NCBI GenBank assembly: GCA_963829575.1
Contig: CAWHJF010000016.1
Location: 1 to 64,000, forward strand
Source: KACC-23026 sp963829575
GTDB lineage: Bacteria > Bacillota > Bacilli > Bacillales > Sporolactobacillaceae
Reading direction: 5' to 3'
Length of the DNA stretch: 64,000 nucleotides
Shown: positions 43,212 to 51,560 of the stretch, one piece after another
Numbering within the stretch: the stretch's first letter is position 1
How the letters are laid out: every line of letters starts with the position of its first letter
Notes under the pieces: generated by a model
What the model was told of the DNA's origin: nothing
What the model saw: only the letters and a program-made list of their open reading frames with translations
The model's database searches: none
Program-made: the position numbers and the translations under genes

Positions 43212-44312
43212 ATGCCAGAATTCACCCATCGAACGCGGACGCGACAAGTTAAAGTTGGGAATCTTACCATTGGCGGCTCTAATGAACTCGTCATCCAAAG
43301 TATGACCACAACCAAAACACATGATGTCGAAGCAACGGTTGCCGAAATTTTAAGACTTGAGGAAGCCGGTTGTCAGGTAGTTCGAGTGGCTTGCCCAGAC
43401 ATGCGCGCTGCAGAAGCGATCCCAGAAATTAAAAAACAAATTCATATCCCTTTAGTTGTCGATATTCATTTTAATTATAAACTCGCCCTTAAAGCGATTG
43501 AAGGCGGCGCTGATAAAATTCGTATTAACCCAGGTAACATTGGCGGTAGAGACAAAGTCGAAGCCGTCGTTAAAGCCTGTAAGGAAAAAGGAATTCCGAT
43601 TCGAATCGGTGTGAATGCCGGCTCATTAGAACGCCATATCCTTGAGAAATACGGCTATCCAACTGCAGATGGAATGGTCGAAAGCGCCTTACACCATATT
43701 AAAATCTTGGAAGACCTTGATTTTCACGATATCATCGTTTCGTTAAAGGCTTCTGATGTTCATTTAGCCATTGAAGCCTACAAAAAAGCGTCCCAAGCAT
43801 TTGATTATCCGCTTCACCTTGGAATCACCGAATCTGGAACCAAGTTTTCAGGCTCCATTAAAAGTGCTGCTGGTCTTGGTGTTCTTCTTTATGAGGGGAT
43901 TGGAAATACGCTACGCATTTCGCTTTCAACAGATCCTGTTGAGGAAGTTAAAGTGGCGCGTGAACTTCTCAAGACATTCGGTCTAGCTTCTAACGCAGCA
44001 ACCTTAATTTCTTGTCCGACTTGCGGTCGGATTCAATTTGATCTCTTTAGTGTAGTGGATGAGATCGAAGAGTATCTTCAACAGATTAAAGCCCCGATTA
44101 AAGTGGCTGTTCTAGGCTGTGCGGTGAATGGCCCTGGTGAAGCCCGTGAAGCAGACATCGGGATTGCAGGCGGAAAAGGTGAAGGTCTCTTGTTCAAAAA
44201 TGGCGAGATTATCCGCAAGGTTCCCGAGGATCAATTAGTTGATGAGTTAAAAAAAGAAGTCGACCTTCTCGCAAAAGAATATGCAGAAAAAGAAGCCTTA
44301 ACTAAGGCATAA
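43212..44312 (+). CDS. ispG: 4-hydroxy-3-methylbut-2-en-1-yl diphosphate synthase IspG
   Basis: IspG performs the penultimate step of the MEP isoprenoid pathway, using a 4Fe-4S cluster. The start RQVKVGNLTIGGSNELVIQSMTTT is typical. The cluster cysteines are in ISCPTCGRIQFDL (near 270) and VLGCAVNGPGEAREAD (near 304), with the fourth ligand a Glu. The TIM-barrel signature RINPGNIGG is near residue 108. 366 residues. AAAGGAG and GAGG precede ATG. ispH lies 3.4 kb downstream, so both terminal enzymes of the pathway are in the window. Confidence 0.96.
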   Translation: MPEFTHRTRTRQVKVGNLTIGGSNELVIQSMTTTKTHDVEATVAEILRLEEAGCQVVRVACPDMRAAEAIPEIKKQIHIPLVVDIHFNYKLALKAIEGGADKIRINPGNIGGRDKVEAVVKACKEKGIPIRIGVNAGSLERHILEKYGYPTADGMVESALHHIKILEDLDFHDIIVSLKASDVHLAIEAYKKASQAFDYPLHLGITESGTKFSGSIKSAAGLGVLLYEGIGNTLRISLSTDPVEEVKVARELLKTFGLASNAATLISCPTCGRIQFDLFSVVDEIEEYLQQIKAPIKVAVLGCAVNGPGEAREADIGIAGGKGEGLLFKNGEIIRKVPEDQLVDELKKEVDLLAKEYAEKEALTKA

Positions 44313-44320
44313 AGTCGTCT

Positions 44321-44431
44321 TCATTCAGTGGGCGTAATACCCGCCCCCCACTGAATGTTAGATGCACTTATCGGACCTTTCCGGACCGTTTATCCCCCAC
44401 CACCTAACCTTTATTTTTTTAAAGGTTTTGA
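44321..44431 (+). repeat. Two-hairpin intergenic repeat, copy B
   Basis: TCATTCAGTGGGCG pairs with CCCACTGAATG. It continues with TTAGATGCACTTATCGGACC, TTTCC, GGACCGTTTATCCCCC, and ends with an AACCTTT/AAAGGTT hairpin. Its wording from the second arm on matches copy A over about 25 bases almost exactly. Confidence 0.8.
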
Positions 44432-44452
44432 GGCAGGATAAACAAGCAGCAA

Positions 44453-44494
44453 AAAGGCCAGTTTTGGGAAAAATCCCAAAACCGGCCTTTTTAT
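44453..44494. terminator. Bidirectional terminator between ispG and yqfX
   Basis: AAAAAGGCCAGTTTTGGG pairs with CCCAAAACCGGCCTTTTT with one mismatch, symmetric A and T runs on both sides. Confidence 0.9.
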
Positions 44495-44495
44495 A

Positions 44496-44870
44496 TTAAA
44501 GAAATGGCGCAAAAACGAGCCTGATGATAATCACGGCTGCACCAATTCCAATGGCCCATGCGCCAAGGCCTTTCGCCCCTTGCCCACGAGCAATGAATCC
44601 GACTACGATTCCGGCAATCCCCATAACTATAGGGAGAAAAAACAACCCTATAATGGAAAGGGCCAGAGCTAACCAACCCATGCCAGTTCCCGTTGCCGTA
44701 CCCCTATCATCTCTTGTTCCACGACGTGTAATCAGGTTTGGATCAACGGCCTCAGCAGCGTATTCCTCGTCATACGCCCCATCATTGACCTCATTATCTC
44801 CAAACACTTGATCATAATACTTTTGGTCGCGTCCATCTACATTTTTAAAATCTGGATCCCGATCAGCCAT
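44496..44870 (-). CDS. yqfX: YqfX-like small membrane protein
   Basis: A 124-residue protein whose first 55 residues are acidic and polar (RDPDFKNVDGRDQKYYDQVF, then DDRGTATGTG). Two hydrophobic segments follow (about 62-92 and 99-120), separated by RGQGAKGLG. The layout and gene position fit B. subtilis YqfX. The function is unknown. GTGAGGAATC precedes ATG. It is alone between two divergent or convergent neighbours. Confidence 0.72.
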   Translation of the reverse strand: MADRDPDFKNVDGRDQKYYDQVFGDNEVNDGAYDEEYAAEAVDPNLITRRGTRDDRGTATGTGMGWLALALSIIGLFFLPIVMGIAGIVVGFIARGQGAKGLGAWAIGIGAAVIIIRLVFAPFL

Positions 44871-45124
44871 CTGTGATTCCTCACTTTCTGTTGAAGGATC
44901 ATTATATAGTGTGTCACAAATGGATGGAATTATAGTGGTAACTTTATCCTTCTATATAGACACGTCTGCTACCCAAAGGATACTCATCCCCTTTTAAAGT
45001 TTAGGCATGTCTGCCCATTCTCACTAAGTTTGGTTTCACACTTTTAAGGTTGCGCCCATAAACTAACCTGTGGAAGAAATGCCAACCTGCGCATTTAAAA
45101 AAATGGGAAAGGGTGCATTGTCTA

Positions 45125-45394
45125 ATGAATCCGATTTTAAGAACCTTAGTTAATTTGAAGCTGACTACTATGTCCCCAAAAGAACTCTTAGAGTTTGCCG
45201 ATAAATATGACATTGAGATGACGCACGATCAAGCCGTTCGTGTTGTCAGCCTTATTCAAAAAGGCTCTTTTAATCTGTTCGATGACGAAAAACGACAGGC
45301 CATATTAAAAAAAATTGCAAGGGACATCAATCCGGAACTCTCACAATCGATGCACACATTGTTTCAACGGTTTATCAAAAGCCAGAGTAAATAA
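45125..45394 (+). CDS. yqfT: DUF2624 family protein (YqfT)
   Basis: An 89-residue soluble helical protein: MNPILRTLVNLKLTTMSPKE, then LLEFADKYDIEMTHDQAVRV, and a tail KKIARDINPELSQ. I recognise the pattern as DUF2624/YqfT, found beside nfo in Bacillus. ATG at 45125 with AAAGGGTG about 11 bases upstream is preferred; the ORF reaches 45113. The function is unknown. Its 3' end faces the nfo terminator. Confidence 0.78.
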   Translation: MNPILRTLVNLKLTTMSPKELLEFADKYDIEMTHDQAVRVVSLIQKGSFNLFDDEKRQAILKKIARDINPELSQSMHTLFQRFIKSQSK

Positions 45395-45435
45395 CCAGTT
45401 AAGGGACTCTTTACCTTCATTCATTAAAGCATGCA

Positions 45436-45466
45436 CACAAAAAAAGAGGCTAAAGCAGCCTCAGAT
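45436..45466 (-). terminator. Terminator of nfo
   Basis: On the minus strand GAGGCTGCTTTAGCCTC, then TTTTTTT. Confidence 0.85.
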
Positions 45467-45481
45467 GTTGTATCTAACCAT

Positions 45482-46378
45482 TCATTGTTTTAAAATTTTT
45501 TCCTTTAAATCAGGATCAAATTCACCGTTCTTTAGCATCTCAATCTCAAATTTATAAGGCGGGAATTTTGTGGTTTTATCTTCCGCAACAAATGGTGTTT
45601 CCAATATCTTTGGAAGATCTTTAAAAGCCTTATGGTGCACAATCTTGTTCAGGGCATCAAAGCCAATATGACCAAAACCGATATTTTCATGGCGGTCTTT
45701 TCTGGCGCCTCTCGGGTTTTTGCTGTCATTGACATGAACCACTTTAATCCGATCTAAGCCAACAATCCGATCAAATTCTTCCAGTACGTCATCAAATTGA
45801 TTCACAATATCATAACCTGCATCATGAGTATGACAGGTATCAAAACAAACCGACAATTTGTCGTTATACTTAACGCCGTCCATAATAGTCGCTAAATGCT
45901 CAAATTGATAGCCACACTCACTGCCTTTTCCTGCCATGGTTTCTAATGCAATTTGGACCTGATCCTCTTTTATGAGGACTTCGTTTAAACCTTCAATAAT
46001 TTTGGCTAGTCCTTTTTCGACCCCTTCCCCAACATGGGCACCGGGATGAAGAACAATTTGCTTAGAACCTATTGCTTCTGTTCGGTCAATCTCTTTGCGC
46101 AAGAATTCAACACCGATCTTAAACGTCTCCGGCTTAACCGTATTTCCAATGTTGATAATGTATGGGGCATGGACAACAATGTCTTCAATGCCATGTTGCA
46201 ACATATGGGCTCGACCTGCTTCGATATTGAGCTTTTCAATTGCTTTGCGACGTGTATTTTGTGGGGCACCTGTATAAATCATAAAGGTGGTTTCACCGTA
46301 TGAGACCGCTTCTTCACTTGATCCTAATAACATTTTATCACCGCTCATGGAGACATGAGAGCCAATTTTTAACACCAT
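45482..46378 (-). CDS. nfo: Endonuclease IV (AP endonuclease)
   Basis: Nfo cuts DNA 5' to abasic sites in base-excision repair, important in spores. The 298-residue TIM barrel shows the AP2 family motifs: VHAPYIINIGN (near 70), VLHPGAHVGEG (His ligand, near 109), IALETMAGKGSECG (Glu ligand, near 144), VCFDTCHTHDAGYD (near 178), and VHVNDSKNPRGARKDRHENIG (near 215). AGAGGG precedes ATG. In B. subtilis it is yqfS at the same place. Confidence 0.94.
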   Translation of the reverse strand: MVLKIGSHVSMSGDKMLLGSSEEAVSYGETTFMIYTGAPQNTRRKAIEKLNIEAGRAHMLQHGIEDIVVHAPYIINIGNTVKPETFKIGVEFLRKEIDRTEAIGSKQIVLHPGAHVGEGVEKGLAKIIEGLNEVLIKEDQVQIALETMAGKGSECGYQFEHLATIMDGVKYNDKLSVCFDTCHTHDAGYDIVNQFDDVLEEFDRIVGLDRIKVVHVNDSKNPRGARKDRHENIGFGHIGFDALNKIVHHKAFKDLPKILETPFVAEDKTTKFPPYKFEIEMLKNGEFDPDLKEKILKQ

Positions 46379-46465
46379 TCGACATCCCTCTCTTCAAATC
46401 CCATTTTATCACACTCCTGATTTTGAAGTGAAGTCCGGGCTGTTTAATTTAACGCGTGATAATTA

Positions 46466-46495
46466 ACACATGGTGCGTGATGGACGCATATGATA
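46466..46495 (+). promoter_or_regulatory. Possible sigma-K/sigma-E mother-cell promoter
   Basis: ACACA, 16 bases, then CATATGATA, an exact match to the sigma-K -10 pattern CATANNNTA. It lies 80 bases before the glycine-rich yqfQ-like gene. Confidence 0.4.
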
Positions 46496-46574
46496 CAACA
46501 TCTAGCTTGCGACATGAAACTAATGTGCATTTATAGAACCATTGGTCAATGTATTGGAAGGAGAGTGATCGGAA

Positions 46575-47582
46575 ATGTTTCCATTTAATCAAGCATCCCA
46601 AGGAGGAGCCGGTGCTGGCCAAGGACCGCTGTCTGGCATGGGGCAAGGCATGACACCACCTGGGATGGGTGGTGGCTTTGGCAACCCACCCGGTGGCTTT
46701 GGCGGCATGCAAGGCAATTCTTTTGGTTTTCCTCAGGGCGGCGGTTTTCCTGGAGGTGCCGGATTTCCTGGAGGTGGTGGATTTCCAGGTGGCGGTGGTG
46801 GCATGAATCTTGGTGGAGCCGGTGCCGCTGGTCAAACAAATGGCGGTGGCGGTGGCATTGGCCGTCTATTGAGCGGTTTATTTAATAGAGGTGGAAGTGG
46901 GCAAGCGGCTTCTGCTGGCAATGTTGCGAACAGTATGGGGGGGAATTTCCCAAATATGCCTGGTATGGGCGGAGGCGCTAATTTTGGTGGATTCACGCAA
47001 GGAATGGGTGGAAATGCCACGCGTGGCTTAGGAAATTTAGCATCCGGAGCCACTTCTAATTCAGGTGGTGGCGGTTTATTAAACAGTTTAAGCTCTCTCA
47101 CTTCCGGGAACGGTGGTGGCATTATGGGGACCATACAAAACGTGCAGAAGGCCGTGCAATTTGGCCAACAGGTGATGCCAATGGTCCAACAAGTCGCCCC
47201 TATGGTCAAAAATATCCCAAATCTTATTAATATGGCTAAAGCCTTTACAGCGATTGCAGGTGGCGAAGAAGTTGCTGAAGCAGCTGAAGCTGAAAATAAA
47301 GAAGAAAACACCGACAACACCGTTGAAGTGGACGGAGACGAAGAAGAAGAAGAAAAAGTAACTGCTCCAAAAGCCAAAAAGAAGCGGCCTGTAAAGAAAA
47401 CACAAGAGGAAGAAAAAACCAAACAACCCGTACAAAGAAAACAATCGACCACGGCTAAGAAAAAGGTTCAAAAGCCTGCTACTGAATTTCAAAACGGTCG
47501 AACTTCATCAAAAGCCAAATTAAGAACAGTAGATCGTACAAACGACGCGAATCAGTCGTCCGTGCCATCCTTATTTGTCTAA
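46575..47582 (+). CDS. yqfQ: Glycine-rich VrrA/YqfQ-like protein
   Basis: The 335-residue protein has three parts. Residues 1-100 are Gly/Met/Phe/Pro-rich, with tandem GFPGGG repeats near 56-75. A middle helical part (about 180-230) contains NVQKAVQFGQQVMPMVQQVA and IKNIPNLINMAKAF-like wording shared with YqfQ. The tail is a Glu-rich then Lys-rich low-complexity region (EEEEEKVTAPKAKKKRPVKK). It lies just before ispH, as yqfQ does in B. subtilis; related VrrA repeats in B. anthracis vary in number. A spore-coat-type role is inference. AAGGAGAGTG precedes ATG. Confidence 0.72.
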   Translation: MFPFNQASQGGAGAGQGPLSGMGQGMTPPGMGGGFGNPPGGFGGMQGNSFGFPQGGGFPGGAGFPGGGGFPGGGGGMNLGGAGAAGQTNGGGGGIGRLLSGLFNRGGSGQAASAGNVANSMGGNFPNMPGMGGGANFGGFTQGMGGNATRGLGNLASGATSNSGGGGLLNSLSSLTSGNGGGIMGTIQNVQKAVQFGQQVMPMVQQVAPMVKNIPNLINMAKAFTAIAGGEEVAEAAEAENKEENTDNTVEVDGDEEEEEKVTAPKAKKKRPVKKTQEEEKTKQPVQRKQSTTAKKKVQKPATEFQNGRTSSKAKLRTVDRTNDANQSSVPSLFV

Positions 47583-47702
47583 TGGCTGAATAAGGTTTGG
47601 GTCCGAATCCTTTCGAGCAGTTCCCCTTTTTAAAAGGCGATCATTGTTTATTTTATAGGTCTTCTTTATAATAGATATAGAATGAATAAAAGGAGGCCCG
47701 TT

Positions 47703-48647
47703 ATGGAAGTCACTAAGATTTCACCACGCGGCTATTGTTATGGCGTTGTAGACGCGATGGTCGTAGCCAGAAAAGCCGCATTGAACGCAGACTTACCCAG
47801 GCCCATCTATATACTAGGGATGCTTGTGCATAACAACCATGTAACCGAAGCTTTTAAAGACGAAGGCATTATCACACTCGATGGTAAAGCCCGACATGAA
47901 CTCATAAAAGAGGTTGACCACGGAACAGTCATATATACAGCTCACGGTGTGTCTCCAGAGGTTCGACAAATTGCCGAGCAAAAAGGACTTACAACCATTG
48001 ACGCAACCTGTCCTGATGTGACTCAAACTCATGATTTGATTAGAGAAAAAGAAAAAGAAGGGTACCATGTTGTCTACATTGGGAAAAAAGGGCATCCAGA
48101 GCCTGAAGGGGCCATTGGAGTTGCACCTAAGATTGTCCATCTCGTTGAAACACATGACGATGTGGATGCCCTTACTCTTAATTGTGAAAAGATCGTGATT
48201 ACCAATCAAACGACCATGTCCCAATGGGATGTTCGTGAAATCATGAACCATGTGAAAGAGCGCTATCCACATGCTGAAATTCATAACGAGATTTGTCTCG
48301 CGACACAAACGCGACAAGAAGCGGTAGCGGAACAAGCCAAAGATTGTGATCTGACAATTGTCGTCGGCGACCCTAGAAGCAACAATTCCAATCGGCTTGC
48401 GCAAGTTTCAATCGAAATTGCTGGAACGCCTGCTCACCGGATTGCCGATCTTTCCGAATTAGAATTAAGTTGGTTAAAAGATGTACAAAGAGTTGCCGTT
48501 ACAGCAGGCGCCTCGACTCCAACTCAGCTTACGAAAGAAGTCGTCTTGTTTTTAGATCAATACGACGAAAACGATCCGATCACTTGGAAAAAACCGGAAC
48601 GGACCAAACAGTCGATCTTGCCCAAAATTAAAATTAAATCCAGTTAA
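47703..48647 (+). CDS. ispH: 4-hydroxy-3-methylbut-2-enyl diphosphate reductase IspH
   Basis: IspH makes IPP and DMAPP in the last step of the MEP pathway. The three cluster cysteines are in RGYCYGV (residue 12), ATCPDVTQTH (near 103) and EICLATQTRQ (near 198). LVHNNHVTE carries the conserved His. ATG at 47703 with AAAGGAGG is chosen, giving 314 residues. A strong terminator follows. Confidence 0.95.
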   Translation: MEVTKISPRGYCYGVVDAMVVARKAALNADLPRPIYILGMLVHNNHVTEAFKDEGIITLDGKARHELIKEVDHGTVIYTAHGVSPEVRQIAEQKGLTTIDATCPDVTQTHDLIREKEKEGYHVVYIGKKGHPEPEGAIGVAPKIVHLVETHDDVDALTLNCEKIVITNQTTMSQWDVREIMNHVKERYPHAEIHNEICLATQTRQEAVAEQAKDCDLTIVVGDPRSNNSNRLAQVSIEIAGTPAHRIADLSELELSWLKDVQRVAVTAGASTPTQLTKEVVLFLDQYDENDPITWKKPERTKQSILPKIKIKSS

Positions 48648-48667
48648 AAAGAATAAACGGGACAAGC

Positions 48668-48703
48668 TAAGGGACGATTTTTGAAATCGTCCCTTTTTTT
48701 ATA
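48668..48703. terminator. Terminator of ispH
   Basis: AAGGGACGATTT pairs with AAATCGTCCCTT and runs into TTTTTTT. It overlaps the end of the convergent yqfO gene. Confidence 0.9.
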
Positions 48704-49817
48704 AAAAGCGAAATGGATTGGTGTTTGAACCGGAAACCAGGAGTTCTGTCTCAAACCCACCTTCTTTTATAAATGGCTTTAACATAGCTTTTACACCGGT
48801 TTTCATTATTTTCTCAGCATGGTGACCCACATCAATGATCGATAACCCTCCCAAAATTGCGTCATGGGCCGTGTGATAATAAATATCTCCCGTGACCAGC
48901 ACATCCGCTCCTTTAAAAGCGGCTTCATGGACATATTTATTCCCATCTCCACCCAATACGGCTACTTTCTGAATCTCACGGTTTAAATCCCCAACGACAC
49001 GCAAGCCATCTAGTTCTAACTTTTCCTTAACTTTTGCGGCAAAACCTGCTAATGTCATCGGCGAACTTAATCGACCGATCCGGCCAAGCCCATAAGATTT
49101 CCCTTCATTTTCAAGTGCATAAACATCATAAGCCACTTCTTCATAGGGATGAGCTTTGATCAATGCTTTAACCGTTTGATTTAAGCTTGATTGATCCACT
49201 ATGGTTTCAATTTTAACTTCGTCGACGTGTTCGAGCTCACCTATGGTACCTATGAAAGGCGAGGTACCCGCTTCTGGAAGGAATGTGCCTTTACCTTCTG
49301 TGTTAAACGTACAATGACTATACGCACCGATATGACCCGCCCCGGCCTTGCCTAAGGCGGCCCGAATCGATTCAGCATGAGTGACAGGCACATAAACCGC
49401 GAGTTTATAGCGTTTATCAGACATCGTTTTTGAAAGAATAGCTGGCTGGTTTAACTCAAGCGCCTCTGCCAACCAATCATTTAAACCACCGTCCGCAATA
49501 TCCAGATTCGTATGTGCGACATAGACTGCTATGTCATGACGAATACATTTTGCGACAATTTGACTTTGACCCGAGTCCGTCCGCAGCGTTTTAAGAGGAC
49601 GAAAAATAACCGGATGATGCGCAATAATGAGGTCCACTTTTTTCTCGATCGCTTCATCTACAACATTTTCCAAAACGTCGAGCGTGATCATGACCCGCTT
49701 GACATTTTTATTTAATGTCCCGATCTGAAGTCCGATCCGATCGTTTTCTACAGCGAGTCTTTTGGGTACCTTCGATTCAAAGAATTGAATGAGCGTCTCA
49801 CCATTTAATGCCTTCAT
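48699..49817 (-). CDS. yqfO: Nif3-like dinuclear metal center protein YqfO
   Basis: A Nif3/NIF3L1-family protein of unknown reaction. The N-terminal half has IIAHHPVIFRPLK (metal ligand His-His, near residue 65) and AHTNLDIADGG (near 103). The C-terminal half has VAVLGGDGNKYVHEA and TGDIYYHTAHDAI. A middle CutA-like insert (about 130-240, with YKLAVYVPVTHAESIRAAL) is typical for the 370-residue Bacillus form. It overlaps trmK by four bases, so they form one operon. Confidence 0.9.
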   Translation of the reverse strand: MKALNGETLIQFFESKVPKRLAVENDRIGLQIGTLNKNVKRVMITLDVLENVVDEAIEKKVDLIIAHHPVIFRPLKTLRTDSGQSQIVAKCIRHDIAVYVAHTNLDIADGGLNDWLAEALELNQPAILSKTMSDKRYKLAVYVPVTHAESIRAALGKAGAGHIGAYSHCTFNTEGKGTFLPEAGTSPFIGTIGELEHVDEVKIETIVDQSSLNQTVKALIKAHPYEEVAYDVYALENEGKSYGLGRIGRLSSPMTLAGFAAKVKEKLELDGLRVVGDLNREIQKVAVLGGDGNKYVHEAAFKGADVLVTGDIYYHTAHDAILGGLSIIDVGHHAEKIMKTGVKAMLKPFIKEGGFETELLVSGSNTNPFRFL

Positions 49818-50518
49818 TGAATCGCCTCCCTTATTCGATCAATACGGGCTTGAATCGCCGCACGCTTTGCATCTAAACCTTCTAAATTCTCAGCTTGAGA
49901 CGTAATTTCTTCCTGGATCCGTTCCCACTTCTCTAGTTCGCGCTGCCATTTTTTTATGAAAATAGGACTTTTCTCGATTCGTAAAATAGGACCAAATATG
50001 AGATCAGTCGATGAGATCGACGCCTCTTTGGATGATTGAGATTTTACAGACATCGCTTCATAAATATGGCCGTCTTCCTCCATAATCCATTCAGAGCCAA
50101 TGGCCCAACCTGAGTTATAAAGCCATTTCCTTAACGTTTCTTCTCCATTATTCGGTTGTAAAATCAAATGGGGCTGTCCCTTTAGAAGAGTCTGTCCTTT
50201 TTCTAAAATAGACCGAATGAGAGCGCCCCCCATTCCTGCAATCACAATTGTGTGCACTTCATTTGGTCTTAGAACCTCTAATCCGTCACCCTTACGAACT
50301 TCAATCACATTCTGTAACCCATAAGACTCAACGGTTTCCTTTGCCGATAAATAAGGACCTTCATTCACTTCACCGGCAACGGCAAGCTTGATTTTACCCA
50401 TTTGGTAAGCATAAACAGGCAAATAAGCGTGATCGGACCCAATATCGGCCAGGGTTGTCCCGGTTTGAATCCAATCCACGAGCTTTTCTAAACGTTTGGA
50501 CACTTTTAATTCAATCAT
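49814..50518 (-). CDS. trmK: tRNA (adenine22-N1)-methyltransferase TrmK
   Basis: TrmK makes m1A22 in tRNAs, using SAM. The 234-residue protein shows TTLADIGSDHAYLP (motif I, near 25), KGDGLEVL, VIAGMGGALIRSIL (near 88) and LILQPNNGEETLRKWL with the catalytic-type N-P-N-N block (near 115). ATG at 50518 is chosen because GAGGCGAG precedes it; the ORF upstream runs into repeat copy C. A charged C-terminal coiled coil (about 185-230) is usual for TrmK. Confidence 0.9.
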   Translation of the reverse strand: MIELKVSKRLEKLVDWIQTGTTLADIGSDHAYLPVYAYQMGKIKLAVAGEVNEGPYLSAKETVESYGLQNVIEVRKGDGLEVLRPNEVHTIVIAGMGGALIRSILEKGQTLLKGQPHLILQPNNGEETLRKWLYNSGWAIGSEWIMEEDGHIYEAMSVKSQSSKEASISSTDLIFGPILRIEKSPIFIKKWQRELEKWERIQEEITSQAENLEGLDAKRAAIQARIDRIREAIQ

Positions 50519-50548
50519 AACTCGCCTCATTCCACACATAAAGTAAAC

Positions 50549-50652
50549 ACATTCAGTGGGGATTTGACCTACACCCACTGAATGCTCGTTTTGACACACA
50601 GATGTGCTTTACTGTGCATTGGCACAAAACGTGTCGTTTATCCCTCATCTAA
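50549..50652 (+). repeat. Two-hairpin intergenic repeat, copy C (diverged)
   Basis: CATTCAGTGGG pairs perfectly with CCCACTGAATG. The second stem here is GGCAC/GTGTC in place of GGACC/GGACC of copies A and B, but GTTTATCCC after it is unchanged. It lies between trmK and cccA, in the same orientation as the others. Confidence 0.6.
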
Positions 50653-50740
50653 GCTTATATTTTAAAATTTAGAATGGGAGTGTAATTACCAGTAAAGGCG
50701 GGAGGAAAATTCCCAAATTGCAAGCATAAGTAGTTTAACA

Positions 50741-50778
50741 CAAAAAAAGAGACAACACACAAAGTTGTCTCTTTCATC
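50741..50778 (-). terminator. Terminator of cccA
   Basis: On the minus strand AAAGAGACAACTTTG pairs with TTGTCTCTTTT around a GTG-rich loop. A T-run follows. Confidence 0.85.
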
Positions 50779-50784
50779 AATTCC

Positions 50785-51138
50785 CTATTTTTTCTTAGAT
50801 AACCAAGTCGCTACAGCATCTGCCTCTTTACCATTTATGAGTCCACCTGGCATGCCGCCACCACCGTTTTTAATCTGATTTAAAATCTGATCCTTTGATT
50901 TGGATGCGCCTATTTTTTGAAGATTTGGCCCAATACCGCCTTGAAGATTATCCCCATGACACTGAGAACAATTTTGCTGAAAAATTTGATCCGGAGTTAA
51001 GTTTTGTGACGCATTCGTGCTGCTTCCTCCAGTGGCGTTTTTGTGTGCCGTATTTCCGCCCCATACTCCCACCACAATCATGAGAATGATTCCAAGAACC
51101 GCGATGAGCGCAAACGGAATAAGTGGATTTCGTTTCAA
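50785..51138 (-). CDS. cccA: Membrane-anchored cytochrome c-550
   Basis: Cytochrome c550 carries electrons outside the membrane. The 117-residue protein has an N-terminal anchor (about 7-27), a short Thr/Ser/Asn linker, and one heme site CSQCHGDNLQGG (CxxCH near 58). The axial Met is likely in GGGMPGGLIN near 96. The start is TTG with GGAGGGGC upstream. The order trmK, cccA, sigA matches B. subtilis. Confidence 0.92.
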   Translation of the reverse strand: MKRNPLIPFALIAVLGIILMIVVGVWGGNTAHKNATGGSSTNASQNLTPDQIFQQNCSQCHGDNLQGGIGPNLQKIGASKSKDQILNQIKNGGGGMPGGLINGKEADAVATWLSKKK

Positions 51139-51560
51139 CTTATGCCCCTCCCTATGTACATGATCCGTTTACCCAAATTAAACTTTTAAATATTTAAACA
51201 ATTTAAGTCCAACTTAATTGTACTTGATTCTAGGCTCCGTGAAAAGGGAAAAGCTATTTGTAACATTTCTGTCACATTCTAAGTCGTCGTTCCTTTCATT
51301 TTTATTTTACGTTTTTTTCTATAGTTTTCATTTTTTTACAAGATAACGCTTTCAAAACCAAAATCGTTCGACAAAATTTAATGAAGGAATTGGTTTTCAA
51401 ACCAGGTTTTTGCTTCTATTTCACAACATAATAACTATTTTTCGACAAGAAAAAGATGAATGGTCGTTTGCAAATCGTTTAAAAAGTCAGTAAAATAAAC
51501 ATAACAAAATAAAAGTTTACTTCAAGAAATAGAAGTAAACTTTAAGGGTTTTAATTTATT
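51139..51560. other. Intergenic region between cccA and sigA
   Basis: No gene is seen in this 420-base AT-rich gap. Near 51259-51276 lies TGTAACATTTCTGTCACA, an imperfect inverted repeat. The sigA terminator occupies the right end. Confidence 0.45.
51508..51548 (-). terminator. Terminator of the dnaG-sigA operon
   Basis: AAAGTTTACTTC pairs with GAAGTAAACTTT around an eight-base loop. The minus-strand tail is TTATTTTG. Confidence 0.8.

Noticed and set aside
46832..47452. A 206-codon Pro/Phe-rich ORF on the minus strand
   Set aside because: It is the mirror of the glycine-rich yqfQ-like gene; low-complexity codons keep the antisense frame open. No ribosome binding site.
51259..51276. TGTAACATTTCTGTCACA near cccA, considered as an Fnr, Rex or PhoP site
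   Set aside because: The spacing does not fit the Fnr or Rex patterns, and only two PhoP-like half sites exist.
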